Shown: positions 25,901-35,362, counted from the stretch's first letter. The stretch: 64,000 nucleotides of DNA from Flavobacteriaceae bacterium HL-DH10 (GCA_031826515.1 CP134536.1:1438001-1502000), one strand, 5' to 3'. The notes: generated by a model from the letters alone, not told the origin. Numbers and translations: made by a program.

Positions 25901-26342
25901 GTTCTAATTCTTTTCTGGTTACAACCTGCTCAAAAAGCGCATCAGGATACGTAATGATGATGGCTGGCTTTTTTTGAGAATTTATGCGATTTAAAACCTC
26001 GGCTCGCAACAATACATTAGCATTATCGGTTTCTTCTATCTGGTAAGGTCTTCGATAACTTCCAGGATAAAATAGCACATCTTTATCACCACATAATTGT
26101 TCTAAATCATTTAGATAAAAAGCAGCTTCTTCTTTATCGTTAAAAACGATTAAAAAAGGTTTATCTACTTCTTTAAAAACACTAGATATTACAAATGAAA
26201 ACGAAGAGCCTACAAGGCCTTTTAAATGTGTTTTACTTTGAGAATGGACAATAGAAGTTTTCAGATTTTGCGTTTGCAAAGTCTGTGCATAAGTTTGCGA
26301 GAGAATAGTTTTACTCACGTCATTTTGTTTTTCGATTTGCAA
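22971..26342 (-). CDS. mfd: Transcription-repair coupling factor
   Basis: 1123 residues, full length. The UvrB-like N-terminal module (to about 330) contains FYPGSYRRPYQ and FSVRGGIVDVFS. The RNA polymerase-interacting domain (about 445-520) has DYVTHIDHGIGRFGGL. The SF2 translocase has Walker A GDVGFGKTEVA, motif II DEEQ, and motifs TATPIPRTLQ and QMRGRVGR. The C-terminal TRCF domain is from about 980. Mfd removes RNA polymerase stalled at lesions and recruits UvrA. Cytoplasmic. Confidence 0.97.
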   Translation of the reverse strand: MQIEKQNDVSKTILSQTYAQTLQTQNLKTSIVHSQSKTHLKGLVGSSFSFVISSVFKEVDKPFLIVFNDKEEAAFYLNDLEQLCGDKDVLFYPGSYRRPYQIEETDNANVLLRAEVLNRINSQKKPAIIITYPDALFEQVVTRKELERHTLKVSVNDNLSIDFVNEVLFEYQFKRVDFVTEPGEFSVRGGIVDVFSFSHDQPYRIEFFGDEVDSIRTFDVETQLSIEQIKKINIIPNVANKLLEEKRQSFLKYIAQKTVVYFKNADLFFSRIDDFYIKAEEAFKTLSSDIKHAEPNELFCNSEMLKRQLLEFSIVEFGNSALFSATNASQSIEFNTSPQPSFNKQFNLLIEDLNTNHDKGYTNYIACVSEQQAKRFHDIFDDVEEDVHYKTIVLSLHQGFVDHDSKIVCYTDHQIFERYHKFHVKNGYAKKQAITLKELTNLDIGDYVTHIDHGIGRFGGLQKIDVEGKKQEAIKLVYGERDVLYLSIHSLHKITKFNGKDGKPPKIYKLGSAAWKTLKAKTKARVKHVAFNLIKLYAKRKTEKGYQYKPDSYMQHELEASFIYEDTPDQSTATADIKVDMESERPMDRLVCGDVGFGKTEVAIRAAFKAVDNGKQVAVLVPTTILAYQHSRTFAARLKEFPVTVDYLNRFRTAKEKRETLEALEAGKVDIIIGTHQLVNKNVKFKDLGLLIVDEEQKFGVAVKEKLKTLKDNVDVLTLTATPIPRTLQFSLMAARDLSVITTPPPNRYPIESHVIRFNEESIRDAVSYEIERGGQIFFIHNRIENIKEVAGMIQRLVPDAKIGIGHGQMEGKKLEQLMLSFMDGAFDVLVSTTIVESGLDVPNANTIFINNANNFGLSDLHQMRGRVGRSNKKAFCYFITPEYSAMTDDARKRITALEQFTELGSGFNIAMKDLEIRGAGDLLGGEQSGFINEIGFDTYQKILNEAIDELKENEFKDLYNEDEADKVYVKEVTIDSDFELLFPDDYVNNIAERLNLYTQLNNLKTEVELQTFEKELIDRFGELPSQVTDLLNSVQIKWLATKIGFEKIIMKKGKFVGYFITDQQSNFYQSNGFTKVLQFVQKNPSICKMKEKQTRNGLRLLLTFESVKSVKQALELLKPIVA

Positions 26343-26653
26343 ATATAAGGTTTCGGATCATTTTTAAAGTAGTTTGAAAAGAATTTACTATGGTTTGTGC
26401 TATATAAATTATCACAACCAAAAGGTCGTAGATTATCTTTTTAGTTCCGTTAGAGATTTAGCCCCGATAACTGTCGAGATTAAAACCCCTCATTGAGAGC
26501 CCTTCGACTTTCTTCAGAATGAACTTCTTCCAAAAGCCGAACCCGTTCCTATACTAAATTCAGGATGATGGTAATACCCAAAAAATTAATTTTTTCAGTT
26601 TAGTTTATTAAAAAAAATATGTAGGTTTGCATCAAGTAATAAAACAAAAATAT
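26343..26653. other. Intergenic stretch with repeat remnants and terB promoter
   Basis: Between the divergent mfd and terB genes. No gene seen. The middle (about 26448-26530) carries GC-richer remnants (CGTTAGAGATTTAGCCCCGA, GAGAGCCCTTCGACTTT) like short dispersed intergenic repeats. At 26622-26629 TAGGTTTG fits the TAnnTTTG -7 box for terB, 25 bases before its ATG. Confidence 0.5.
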
Positions 26654-27085
26654 ATGTCGTTTTCAGATTTATTTGATAGTGGGTTTAAAAAGCGTAATGA
26701 AGATCATTTTGCTTCTATAGTTCGTGTAGCTATGGCTGATGGTGCTATTTCTAATGAAGAAAAGGCGTTTTTAGATAGATTAGCTCGTAACTTAGGTATT
26801 AGTGAAGGAGATTACCAGATCATTTTAAAAGATTATCAAAAACATCCTATTAATCCACCTTATGACTATGATCGTCGTTTAGAGCGTTTATACGATTTAG
26901 TACGTATGGTACATATTGACCACATTGAAGGTGAAGAAGAAATTGCATTATTAAAAAAGATTTCTGTTGGTTTAGGTTTTCATGCTGTAAACGTAAAATA
27001 TATTATAGACAAAGCTTTAACACTAGTACATAATGGTGTGGATTTAGAGACTTTTGTGGACGATATGAAAAATATGAATAGATAA
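26654..27085 (+). CDS. TerB family protein
   Basis: 143 residues from ATG 26654. A TTG nine codons upstream is part of the -7 promoter box (TAGGTTTG), so it cannot be the start. All-helical TerB (tellurite-resistance type) domain with VRVAMADGAISNEEKAFLDRLARNLGIS, the acidic DG(A/T)ISNEE metal-site pattern, and a second half-repeat near VDLETFVDDM. Cytoplasmic; general function unsettled (stress or metal-linked). A bidirectional terminator follows. Confidence 0.88.
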   Translation: MSFSDLFDSGFKKRNEDHFASIVRVAMADGAISNEEKAFLDRLARNLGISEGDYQIILKDYQKHPINPPYDYDRRLERLYDLVRMVHIDHIEGEEEIALLKKISVGLGFHAVNVKYIIDKALTLVHNGVDLETFVDDMKNMNR

Positions 27086-27105
27086 GAATTTATCGATTTT
27101 GATAT

Positions 27106-27137
27106 AAAAAATGCGAACTATTAAGTTCGCATTTTTT
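27106..27137. terminator. Bidirectional terminator between terB and tex
   Basis: AAAAAATGCGAAC (27106-27118) and GTTCGCATTTTTT (27125-27137) form a perfect 13-bp stem with a 6-base loop and A/T tracts on both sides. Confidence 0.9.
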
Positions 27138-29253
27138 ATTTATACAACTTTAATTGAATACGCTTTCGCGGAACATCAACTTCTAGCACTTTTACTATAA
27201 TTTGCTGATGTAAACTCAAGTGTTCGTTCACGTCTTTTACAAAACTATCTGATAAATTTGAAACGTGAATTAAACCACTTTCTTTTATTCCAACATCTAC
27301 AAAACAACCAAAATTGGTAATGTTATTAACGATGCCAGGAAGCAATTGACCTTCGCGTAAATCATTAATAGTTTTTATATTCTGATTGAAAGTAAACACT
27401 TTGGCTTGTTCTCGAATATCTAAACCAGGTTTTTCTAATTCCTTAATAATATCTTCTAATGTAAGCAAACCAACCGATGCTGTGCAATAGTGTTTTAAAT
27501 CTATTTTTTTAAGTAGTTCTGAATTACCAATTAAATCCTCAACCGATTTGCCTAAATCTTTCGCCATTTTGGTAACTATGGTATAACTTTCGGGGTGTAC
27601 TGCCGAATCGTCTAACGGATTTTTAGCATCTTTTATTCTTAAAAACGCGGCGCCTTGCTCGAACGCTTTGCCTCCCAATCGTGGTACGTTTTTAATATCT
27701 GTTCTTGAAGTAAAAACACCATTTTCATTTCGATAATTAAAAATGTTTTCAGCCAGTTTTGGACCAATCCCGGATACGTAACTCAATAAGCTTTTACTAG
27801 CGGTATTAATATTTACACCTACCGAGTTCACACAATTTTCAACCACTACATCCAATTGTTTTTGAAGCTTAGTTTGATCGACATCATGCTGATATTGTCC
27901 TACTCCAATAGATTTAGCATCAATTTTAACCAATTCTGCTAAAGGGTCCTGCAATCGTCTTCCTATAGATACCGAACCTCTAACCGTAACATCGTAATCT
28001 GGGAATTCTTCACGAGCAATTTTTGATGCCGAATAAATACTCGCACCTGCTTCGCTCACTACAAAAACTTGCACATCGTTTTTAAAATGAATCTTTTTTA
28101 TAAGGGCTTCGGTTTCTCGTGAAGCGGTGCCATTTCCAATAGCAATGGCTTCAATTTTATAAGCATCGGCTAACGAACTTATCTTTTTCATGGCACCAAT
28201 ACTATCGCTTTTTGGGGGATGCGGGTAAATAGTTTCGTTATATTTTAATTGTCCCTGTGCATCTAAACAAACCACTTTACAACCTGTTCTAAACCCTGGG
28301 TCGATGGCTAAAACACGTTTTTCACCTAATGGTGACCCTAATAACAGTTGCTTTAAATTTTTAGCAAAAACGCTTATGGCAGATTCATCGGCTTTATCTT
28401 TAGCTATTTGCAAGGCTTCGTTACTTAACGAAGGTAGTAATAAACGTTTATAGGCATCTTTAATAGCCATGTCTATCTGTTCTGCGCAAGCATTACGACT
28501 TCTAATTATTCTGCTTTCAATTTTATTTAAAGCACGGTCGTCATCAATAGAAATTTTAACCCGAATAAAACCTTCGTTTTCTGCTCTTAAAATAGCGAGT
28601 AATCTGTGTGATGGTATTCTGCTAAGGCTTTCTTCCCAATCAAAATAATCTCTAAATTTTTGAGCTTTTTCATCGTCTGCTTTTGTTTTTACCACTTTCG
28701 TGGAAATCATAGCAAAACGTTCTAATTGCTGACGAATGTTATTTCGAATATCGGTACGCTCATTAATCCATTCGGCAATAATATGGCGCGCGCCTTCTAA
28801 GGCTTCTTCAACCGAATTCACTTCTCCTTTTGCATATTTGAAAGCAATGGACTCCACATTATTTGCATTTTGAGACATAATGATTTTTGCTAAAGGCTCT
28901 AATCCGTTTTGTCTTGCTTTTTCTGCTTTTGTTTTTCGACTCTTTTTATAGGGTAAGTATAAATCTTCTAACGCTATTAAATCTTGAGCTGCTTCTATTT
29001 TTTGTTGTAATTCTGATGTTAAAACAGCCTGTTCTTGTAAAGCTTTTAAAATGGCTTTTTTGCGTTTTTCTAAAGTTTCATATTGCTCTTTAAATTTTAC
29101 AATATCGCCTATTTGAACCTCATCTAAATTACCAGTAGCTTCTTTTCGGTAACGCGAAATAAACGGAATGGTGCAATCTTCATTAAGTAATGCAATGGTG
29201 TTTTTTACAGATTGCTCTGGAAGTTGAGTTTGAGAAATTATAAATTTTATCAT
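27136..29253 (-). CDS. Tex family RNA-binding protein
   Basis: 705 residues. Helical N-terminal domain, YqgF/RNase H-like domain (about 320-445, with VLAIDPGFRTGCKV), helix-hairpin-helix region (about 490-560, NTASKSLLSYVSGIGPKLAENI and FTSRTDIKNVPRLGGKAFEQ) and C-terminal S1 domain (about 635-705, GIVNNITNFGCFVDVGIKESGLIHVS). Tex-type proteins bind nucleic acid and affect transcription; exact role in this group is not established. Full length and monocistronic, sharing a terminator with terB. Confidence 0.95.
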   Translation of the reverse strand: MIKFIISQTQLPEQSVKNTIALLNEDCTIPFISRYRKEATGNLDEVQIGDIVKFKEQYETLEKRKKAILKALQEQAVLTSELQQKIEAAQDLIALEDLYLPYKKSRKTKAEKARQNGLEPLAKIIMSQNANNVESIAFKYAKGEVNSVEEALEGARHIIAEWINERTDIRNNIRQQLERFAMISTKVVKTKADDEKAQKFRDYFDWEESLSRIPSHRLLAILRAENEGFIRVKISIDDDRALNKIESRIIRSRNACAEQIDMAIKDAYKRLLLPSLSNEALQIAKDKADESAISVFAKNLKQLLLGSPLGEKRVLAIDPGFRTGCKVVCLDAQGQLKYNETIYPHPPKSDSIGAMKKISSLADAYKIEAIAIGNGTASRETEALIKKIHFKNDVQVFVVSEAGASIYSASKIAREEFPDYDVTVRGSVSIGRRLQDPLAELVKIDAKSIGVGQYQHDVDQTKLQKQLDVVVENCVNSVGVNINTASKSLLSYVSGIGPKLAENIFNYRNENGVFTSRTDIKNVPRLGGKAFEQGAAFLRIKDAKNPLDDSAVHPESYTIVTKMAKDLGKSVEDLIGNSELLKKIDLKHYCTASVGLLTLEDIIKELEKPGLDIREQAKVFTFNQNIKTINDLREGQLLPGIVNNITNFGCFVDVGIKESGLIHVSNLSDSFVKDVNEHLSLHQQIIVKVLEVDVPRKRIQLKLYK

Positions 29254-29263
29254 GCTATTTAAT

Positions 29264-29293
29264 AAAAAAACCTATCAAGTTTTCCTGACAGGT
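29264..29293 (-). terminator. Terminator of the 63-residue Cys-rich gene
   Basis: Minus strand ACCTGTCA-GGAAAACT-TGATAGGT (one G-U pair) then seven T. It lies 36 bases past the stop at 29329. Confidence 0.75.
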
Positions 29294-29328
29294 CTAATTT
29301 ATATTTTAATTTAAAATTGTAGTAATAC

Positions 29329-29520
29329 TTAAGCAACTTTTTTAAATAAATCGAAACAAGGGCATTTTTTACAACGCTTGTTCTCGCCTTTTTTAAATTT
29401 TTTACAACAGCTACTTTTTACTTTATCAGTAGTAATAATACCGATTCGTTGTAACTCTTTAATAGCCTTTTTTTCTTCTTTTTGCCCAAAACAGAATCTA
29501 AAGTTTAGATTATGAGACAA
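29329..29520 (-). CDS. Small Cys/Lys-rich protein, hypothetical
   Basis: 63 residues, not assigned to a family. Seven cysteines: one near the N-terminus (FRFCFGQ), a CC pair (SSCCKKF) and a C-terminal CKKCPC cluster that looks able to bind zinc or an iron-sulfur cluster. It is strongly basic with no signal or membrane helix. An own intrinsic terminator follows and the gene lies next to ferritin on the same strand, supporting that it is real. A metal or nucleic-acid binding role is only inferred. Confidence 0.65.
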   Translation of the reverse strand: MSHNLNFRFCFGQKEEKKAIKELQRIGIITTDKVKSSCCKKFKKGENKRCKKCPCFDLFKKVA

Positions 29521-29567
29521 AAATAAGTTATTTTTATTAAATCTAAATAAGATTAATTGTTAAATAA

Positions 29568-30086
29568 TTATTGCGCTGTATCAGCAGATGCAGAATTAAC
29601 TGTTAACTGTTGAATATCTCTATCAAACAAATAAAGTCCGCCCTTATCATCACCTATAAGGTTTATCTTGTCAAGAATAGTTCTAGCCATAGCTTCTTCT
29701 TCAATTTGCTCAGAAACGTACCATTGTAAAAAATTGTGGGTGGCATAATCTTTTTCTTGTAGGCTTATATGAACTAACTCATTAATACTTTCTGACACAA
29801 AAACTTCATGTTTAAATAACATTTCAAACATATCTTTAAAAGAACTGAAAGTAACATTAGGTGCTTTTAATTCAGAGATATGTGCATGTCCTCCACGCTC
29901 ATTTACAAACTTTACAAGCTTTAACATATGGTCGCGTTCTTCATCCGACTGATCATACATAAACCCTGCAACACCCTCTAAACCTTTTACCTCTGCCCAA
30001 CACGCCATAGCTAAATATATTTGAGATGATTCAGCTTCAATTCGTATTTGGTCATTAAGTGATTTTTCTATGATTTTTGATAACAT
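29568..30086 (-). CDS. Ferritin
   Basis: 172 residues, non-heme bacterial ferritin with a four-helix bundle. Ferroxidase-centre residues are visible: E in RIEAESSQIYLAMACWAE, E and H in SDEERDHMLKLVKF, and E/Q positions in SEQIEEEAMARTI. It stores iron as ferric mineral in a 24-mer in the cytoplasm. Monocistronic, 47 bases upstream of the small Cys-rich gene. With the two Feo systems earlier it gives the region a clear iron-handling content, though 8 kb apart. Confidence 0.95.
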   Translation of the reverse strand: MLSKIIEKSLNDQIRIEAESSQIYLAMACWAEVKGLEGVAGFMYDQSDEERDHMLKLVKFVNERGGHAHISELKAPNVTFSSFKDMFEMLFKHEVFVSESINELVHISLQEKDYATHNFLQWYVSEQIEEEAMARTILDKINLIGDDKGGLYLFDRDIQQLTVNSASADTAQ

Positions 30087-30240
30087 GATATTGCTTTTTG
30101 TAAAGTTACTGAAATCTTTAAGACTACTAAAACCTTAGCTTAACAATTAATACTAGAAACATATAAAAATCATGATAATTTCTAATTCAGTAATTCTAAA
30201 ATGACTTATTTATATTTTATACCAAAAAAAAGGGTAAAAA

Positions 30241-30277
30241 AAATCCCGCTTTCAAAAAGTTATTGAAAACGGGATTT
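30241..30277 (-). terminator. Terminator after the OmpA-family gene
   Basis: AAATCCCG and TTTCAA pair with TTGAAA and CGGGATTT around AAAGTTA, with one unpaired base on each side. It lies 19 bases beyond the stop at 30296, with an A/T tract on the exit side. Confidence 0.8.
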
Positions 30278-30295
30278 AAATAATTATAAAAAAAA

Positions 30296-31000
30296 TTAAT
30301 TTCCAGCTTGTGCTTTAGCTTCTTCTATCATTTTTTCATTTGGCAAAATAGCGACATTTACACGTCTGTTTTTTGCTCGCCCTTCTACTGTTGCATTATC
30401 ATGAAGCGGTTGTGTTTCTCCAAACCAGTTTGTTGTAAGTCTACTATTAAATATACCATTTTGCGATAAATAATTGGTAACGGCATAGGCTCTGTTTTTA
30501 GAAAGAGTCATGTTATATTCTTCTGCACCTTGACTATCTGTATGCCCAACAACTAAAATATTAGTATCAGGATATTCTTTAAAAACCCCAATTAGTTTAT
30601 TAAGTGTTGTTTGTGATGCAGTATTGATATTATATTTATTAGTGTCAAAATACACACCACTACTTTCATCAAAAGTAATAACAATACCATTATCTACACG
30701 CTCTACCTCTGCCCCTGGAATTTCTTCTTCAATTTTTTGCGCTTGTTTATCCATTTTATTTCCAATAAGAACTCCTGCACCACCACCAATAACACCACCA
30801 ATAACAGCTCCTAATTCTCCGTTTCCGCCTTTACCGACATTATTTCCAATGATAGCACCTAAAATAGCACCACCAGTAGCACCAATAACGGCTCCTTTTT
30901 GTTTATTATTTGCGTTTTGAATAGCACCACAATTTGTTAAACTAAAAGTTAAAACAAGTACTAAAACGATTATTCCAATTCTATTTACTAATGTTTTCAT
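30296..31000 (-). CDS. OmpA family lipoprotein with glycine-zipper domain
   Basis: 234 residues. Signal with lipobox LTNCG (Cys about 24), then a glycine-zipper membrane-inserting region (about 38-85, GAVIGATGGAILGAIIGNNVGKGG repeated) and a C-terminal OmpA peptidoglycan-binding domain (about 110-225) with NILVVGHTDSQGAEEYN, LSKNRAYAVTNYL and GRAKNRRVNVAI. It likely links the outer membrane to peptidoglycan. It lies 15 bases downstream of the lipocalin-like lipoprotein gene, one operon, with a terminator after it. Confidence 0.92.
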   Translation of the reverse strand: MKTLVNRIGIIVLVLVLTFSLTNCGAIQNANNKQKGAVIGATGGAILGAIIGNNVGKGGNGELGAVIGGVIGGGAGVLIGNKMDKQAQKIEEEIPGAEVERVDNGIVITFDESSGVYFDTNKYNINTASQTTLNKLIGVFKEYPDTNILVVGHTDSQGAEEYNMTLSKNRAYAVTNYLSQNGIFNSRLTTNWFGETQPLHDNATVEGRAKNRRVNVAILPNEKMIEEAKAQAGN

Positions 31001-31015
31001 ATGTTTATTTATATA

Positions 31016-31483
31016 TTATTTTGTAAAATTCATAATGATAGTAAATGGTTTCCCATCAACTGACACTGTTTGTTGCCATTGCATTGCAGCTTCAGACAAT
31101 GATGTTAAGCTCAATCTAAATCCTTGATTAGTATCTGATTTGTGTTTTTCATCAGTAGGCTTTAATAAAAAATCATAAAGACCAGTTTGTTGATCAATCT
31201 CTTGAATTGTAAACACAAAATTACGAGCTCCTGTTGAGCAGCTAGGATCATTAATAGTATAAATTCCTGTATTATTATTAGGAATAAATTGCCAAGTACT
31301 GCCTTCAAAACATGCTTTTGATGCATCACTAAGTAAAGTAACATTATAAGTTCCTGCTTCACTATAAGAAATAGAACTTAAGGTCCATTCTCCTTTAATG
31401 ACTTTTTTAGAAGTTCTAACTGTTTTTGAAGCTCCACAAGACACCAAACTAATGGTAAATAATAAAAGGATTAATTGTTTCAT
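31016..31483 (-). CDS. Lipocalin-like lipoprotein
   Basis: 155 residues. Lipoprotein signal with lipobox LVSCG (Cys 16). The rest is a beta-rich domain of the lipocalin-like type frequent in Flavobacteria (KGEWTLSSISYSEAGTYNVTLL, CFEGSTWQFIPNNNTGIYTI, and MQWQQTVSVDGKPFTIIMNFTK at the end). Ligand unknown. First gene of a two-gene operon with the OmpA-type lipoprotein, suggesting an envelope role. Confidence 0.85.
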   Translation of the reverse strand: MKQLILLLFTISLVSCGASKTVRTSKKVIKGEWTLSSISYSEAGTYNVTLLSDASKACFEGSTWQFIPNNNTGIYTINDPSCSTGARNFVFTIQEIDQQTGLYDFLLKPTDEKHKSDTNQGFRLSLTSLSEAAMQWQQTVSVDGKPFTIIMNFTK

Positions 31484-31697
31484 AAATTATTTGATTTGTT
31501 TGTTATAATTTAATATACGAATATTCTGAACTTTTAGATGCTTTAACCATATAATTTATCGAAAGGATTTTAGTGATTAACATATATAAGAGTAAGACAC
31601 CCACATATAATAAAAGTCACTTTTTAACAATAATTAAATTGTAAAAACCTTAATACTTAGTATCAATGATACTATAAAAGAATAATAAAATGAGTAA

Positions 31698-33767
31698 TTA
31701 ACTTACCTGCAAACCATTACCAACATTAGCATCGTCTGGATTTACGAACACCAATTTACCATCGGGTGTTTCAGTCATTAAAATCATACCTTCACTTTCA
31801 ACACCACGTAAGGCCCTTGGTGCTAAGTTTACCAAAACAGTTACACGTTTGCCTACTACTTCTTCGGCTGTAAAACTTTCGGCAATACCAGAAACAATAG
31901 TACGAACATCAATACCTGTGTCTACTTTTAAAACCAGTAGTTTTTTAGCTTTCGGCATTTTTTCGGCCTCCAGAATAGTTCCTACACGAATGTCTAACTT
32001 TGTAAAATCGTCAAAAGTAATCGTCTCTTTTTGAGGTTCTACAACAGCATTGGCAATTTCATTTGCTTTTTTACTAGCTTCTAGTTTATCCAACTGAAAT
32101 TGAATGGTTTCATCCTCTATTTTAGAAAATAGCAATTCTGCTTTTCCTATTTGGTGTCCTGCAGGAAGTAACACTTGTTTTGTACTAACTTCATTCCATG
32201 ACGTTTCGACTGCGCTCAACGTGACATTTAAGATCTTTTTAAGTTTTGTAGAAGTAAATGGTAAAAACGGCTCGCTCAATGTTGCTAAGGCAGACGCTAT
32301 TTGAAGCGCCACATACATAATGGTTTTGGTACGTGCTTCATCAACTTTAACCACTTTCCAAGGTTCAGCATCAGCTAAATATTTATTTCCTAAACGGGCT
32401 AAATTCATAAGTTCCTGCCCCGCTTCTCTAAAACGGTACCGCTCAATAGAACTAGAAATAACATCTGGATATGCTTTTACAGCTGCCAAAGTTTCTTCAT
32501 CTACTTGAAGTAATTCACTTGGTGTTGGCACAATGCCTTCATAGTATTTATTTGTTAATACCACAACACGGTTAATAAAGTTTCCGAAAATAGCAACCAA
32601 CTCGTTATTGTTTCTTGCTTGAAAATCTTTCCATGTAAAATCGTTATCCTTAGTTTCAGGTGCATTTGCTGTTAACACATAACGCAATACATCTTGCTGA
32701 CCAGGAAAATCTTTTAAATATTCTGGCAACCAGACTGCCCAATTTTTTGATGTTGAAAGTTTGTTACCTTCTAAATTTAAAAACTCATTTGCAGGCACGT
32801 TATCGGGTAAAATATAACTACCTTCTGCTTTTAACATCGCAGGGAAAATGATACAGTGAAATACAATATTGTCTTTCCCTATAAAGTGTACTAATTTAGT
32901 GTCTTTATCTTTCCAATACGGTTCCCAATCTTTTCCTTCGCGTGCTGCCCATTCTTTAGTTGATGATATATAGCCAATAGGTGCATCAAACCAAACATAC
33001 AATACTTTGCCTTCGCCACCTTCTGCTGGCACAGGAATACCCCAATCTAAATCTCTAGTTACTGCTCTAGGACGTAAACCATCATCAATCCACGACTTTA
33101 CTTGTCCGTAAACATTGGGTTTCCAATCTTTTTTATGACCTTTTAAAATCCATTCCTTTAAAAATTCTTCGTGTTTATCTAAAGGTAAAAACCAATGTTT
33201 TGTTTCTTTTAAAGTCGGTACATTTCCTGTTAAAGCAGATTTTGGATTAATTAAATCTGTAGCATTTAAACTGGTTCCGCACTTTTCACATTGGTCGCCA
33301 TAAGCTTCTTCATTTGCACATTTTGGACACGTACCTGTTACAAATCGATCGGCTAAAAACTGATTCGCTTCTTCATCATAAAGTTGCTCGGTGGTTTCTT
33401 CTATAAATTCACCTTTATTATTTAACGTTGTAAAAAACTCGGAAGCTGTTTCATGATGAATTTTAGCACTTGTACGTGAATAATTATCATAAGTAATACC
33501 AAAATCTTCAAACGATTTTTTGATAATAGCATGATATTTATCTACAATATCTTGGGGTGAAACTCCTTCATTTTTCGCTTTTATAGTAATTGGAACACCA
33601 TGCTCATCACTACCACCAATAAGTATCACATCGTTTCCTGTTAATCGTAAATAACGTGCGTAAATATCGGCAGGCACATACACTCCAGCTAAATGCCCAA
33701 TATGAATGGGACCGTTTGTATAAGGAAGCGCAGTAGTAATGGTATATCGTTTTGGTGTATTCATCAA
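31698..33767 (-). CDS. metG: Methionyl-tRNA synthetase
   Basis: 689 residues, full class I enzyme. HIGH-type motif HIGH (22-25) in [11 protein letters not shown]. Zinc knuckle [17 protein letters not shown] (about 144-160). KMSKS-type loop as KLSTSKN. Anticodon-binding helices, then a C-terminal tRNA-binding (EMAP/Trbp111-like) domain from about 585 ([20 protein letters not shown]). It charges tRNA-Met and initiator tRNA in the cytoplasm. The second Met is possibly the true start. Monocistronic. Confidence 0.97.
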   Translation of the reverse strand: MMNTPKRYTITTALPYTNGPIHIGHLAGVYVPADIYARYLRLTGNDVILIGGSDEHGVPITIKAKNEGVSPQDIVDKYHAIIKKSFEDFGITYDNYSRTSAKIHHETASEFFTTLNNKGEFIEETTEQLYDEEANQFLADRFVTGTCPKCANEEAYGDQCEKCGTSLNATDLINPKSALTGNVPTLKETKHWFLPLDKHEEFLKEWILKGHKKDWKPNVYGQVKSWIDDGLRPRAVTRDLDWGIPVPAEGGEGKVLYVWFDAPIGYISSTKEWAAREGKDWEPYWKDKDTKLVHFIGKDNIVFHCIIFPAMLKAEGSYILPDNVPANEFLNLEGNKLSTSKNWAVWLPEYLKDFPGQQDVLRYVLTANAPETKDNDFTWKDFQARNNNELVAIFGNFINRVVVLTNKYYEGIVPTPSELLQVDEETLAAVKAYPDVISSSIERYRFREAGQELMNLARLGNKYLADAEPWKVVKVDEARTKTIMYVALQIASALATLSEPFLPFTSTKLKKILNVTLSAVETSWNEVSTKQVLLPAGHQIGKAELLFSKIEDETIQFQLDKLEASKKANEIANAVVEPQKETITFDDFTKLDIRVGTILEAEKMPKAKKLLVLKVDTGIDVRTIVSGIAESFTAEEVVGKRVTVLVNLAPRALRGVESEGMILMTETPDGKLVFVNPDDANVGNGLQVS

Positions 33768-34040
33768 TCTAAAAATTATTTTATATCATCATTATGGAGG
33801 AAATACGACTGCAGCAATCTTTTAAATTAAATTTTAATTCAACAGATTCCCAGATTTCGCTCGAAATGACAGTTCATTTTCAAGCCGTAAAAGTACGCAT
33901 TTTGAGTACGATTTAGAAAATAAAAAGTATTAAACAAAAGATCCCGCAGAAAAAAGCGGGATTAGTTCAATCAACTATTTTGAATTCGTCTTTCAAACTT
34001 TTCAAAATAGAATTTCACTAAAAAAATGTACATTTACATT

Positions 34041-35057
34041 ATGTCAAAAATCTCATTAACCTATATATTGTTTTTAGCTATTTTTTTGTTAGGAATAGCA
34101 GACCTTTCAGCTCAAAACATATCATTAAATAAAACTAGTACATTGATACAACCTCCTTACTTAAAAGTTGGCGATACTGTTGCCATTGTTGCGCCTTCGG
34201 GGATTTTAAAAAATAGAAATCCGGAAATTGAAAAAGCAAAATCACTCTTAAAAAGCTGGGGATTACTTGCGGTTGTTGGCAAACATGTTTTTAATCAAGC
34301 AAATCATTTTGCCGGTACCGATGATGAACGTTGTGAAGATTTACAAAACGCTTTAGACGACCCAAAAATTAGTGCCATTTGGTGTGCTCGTGGTGGTTAC
34401 GGTGCGGTTAGAATTTTAGATAAATTAGATTATACTAAATTTAAAATGAATCCGAAATGGGTTATAGGCTATTCGGATATTACAGCGCTACACAGTCAAA
34501 TTCACAATGAAGGTTTTGAGAGTTTGCATGCTATGATGTGTACCAGCTTACAAGATGATGCCGAAACCATAAAAGAGACCATTTCAACTTTTAAAAAAGC
34601 GCTTTTTGGTACACCGCTATCTTATACCTTAAAAGGCTCTAGTTATAACAAAACAGGAACAACTACTGGTGAATTAATAGGAGGAAATCTATCAATCTTA
34701 CAAACCATGTTAGGATCTAAAACCATTATGAATACTTCGGGAAAAATACTTTTTATTGAAGAAATAGGCGAATATAAATATCATATTGACCGACTACTAC
34801 AAAGTTTAAAACGTGCAGGGTATTTTGATAATTGTAAAGGTGTTATTATTGGCGATATGACCAAAATTAAAAAAAACACAACACCTTGGGGAACATCTAT
34901 TGAACAACTTATTTTAGATGTTTTATCAGATTATGACTTTCCAGTGGCTTTTAATATGCATGCAGGACACGCCAAAGATAATCGTGCTTTAATTTTGGGC
35001 AGAACGGTTGATTTAACGGTGAATACTGGTCAATCAACCATTATTTTTAATAATTAA
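34041..35057 (+). CDS. S66 family LD-carboxypeptidase
   Basis: 338 residues from ATG 34041, chosen because it places a normal signal peptide (about 1-25, FLLGIADLSAQ) at the N-terminus; an ATG five codons upstream (34026) is also in frame. S66 signatures: VAIVAPSG near the mature start, CARGGYGAVRILDKLD, the serine in IGYSDITALH, glutamate in FIEEIGEYKYHIDRLL and the final histidine in NMHAGHAKDN. The family cuts L,D-bonds in peptidoglycan tetrapeptides for recycling. The signal indicates periplasmic action. Confidence 0.92.
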   Translation: MSKISLTYILFLAIFLLGIADLSAQNISLNKTSTLIQPPYLKVGDTVAIVAPSGILKNRNPEIEKAKSLLKSWGLLAVVGKHVFNQANHFAGTDDERCEDLQNALDDPKISAIWCARGGYGAVRILDKLDYTKFKMNPKWVIGYSDITALHSQIHNEGFESLHAMMCTSLQDDAETIKETISTFKKALFGTPLSYTLKGSSYNKTGTTTGELIGGNLSILQTMLGSKTIMNTSGKILFIEEIGEYKYHIDRLLQSLKRAGYFDNCKGVIIGDMTKIKKNTTPWGTSIEQLILDVLSDYDFPVAFNMHAGHAKDNRALILGRTVDLTVNTGQSTIIFNN

Positions 35058-35107
35058 TAGAATATGTTATAATCTTAGGACTGTATTAACCCCTTAACAT
35101 AAATTCT

Positions 35108-35362
35108 ATGAAACAAAAATTACAATTATTAGCAGTGATTATGACGCTTTTATTTTCATTTAATGCTAAAGCAGATACTATTAAAAATTCTAACTTAAAC
35201 TTGAACAATTCAGATGTACGCAAATGCTTATTAGAAGCATCTGAAAATGATGGTTGGAAATTAGCATCGGTTTATTTAGATTCTGAAAATAAAATAGTAA
35301 TGATTTTTGATAAAGCAAACGATACGAAAGTATATACTAGTAAAGAAACACTAGAGCTTTAG
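35108..35362 (+). CDS. Small secreted protein, hypothetical
   Basis: 84 residues, function not recognised. Signal peptide about 1-22 (LLFSFNAKA-DT). The mature part of about 60 residues is mixed charge with VRKCLLEASENDGWKLASVYLDSENKIVMIF and a single Cys. It lies 50 bases after the S66 peptidase gene on the same strand and before a strong terminator, so it may be co-transcribed with it. Confidence 0.75.
   Translation: MKQKLQLLAVIMTLLFSFNAKADTIKNSNLNLNNSDVRKCLLEASENDGWKLASVYLDSENKIVMIFDKANDTKVYTSKETLEL

Noticed and set aside
26627-26653. TTG as start of the TerB gene
   Set aside because: The TTG is part of TAGGTTTG, a -7 promoter box, so transcription begins after it; ATG 26654 is the start.
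30624-30920. Proline-rich open frame opposite the OmpA gene
   Set aside because: Produced by the antisense of the glycine-zipper codons of the real gene.
33941-33962. Hairpin ATCCCGC/GCGGGAT as a terminator
   Set aside because: It lies between two divergent genes (metG and the S66 peptidase) with no transcript expected to end there and no clear T tract; left unassigned.
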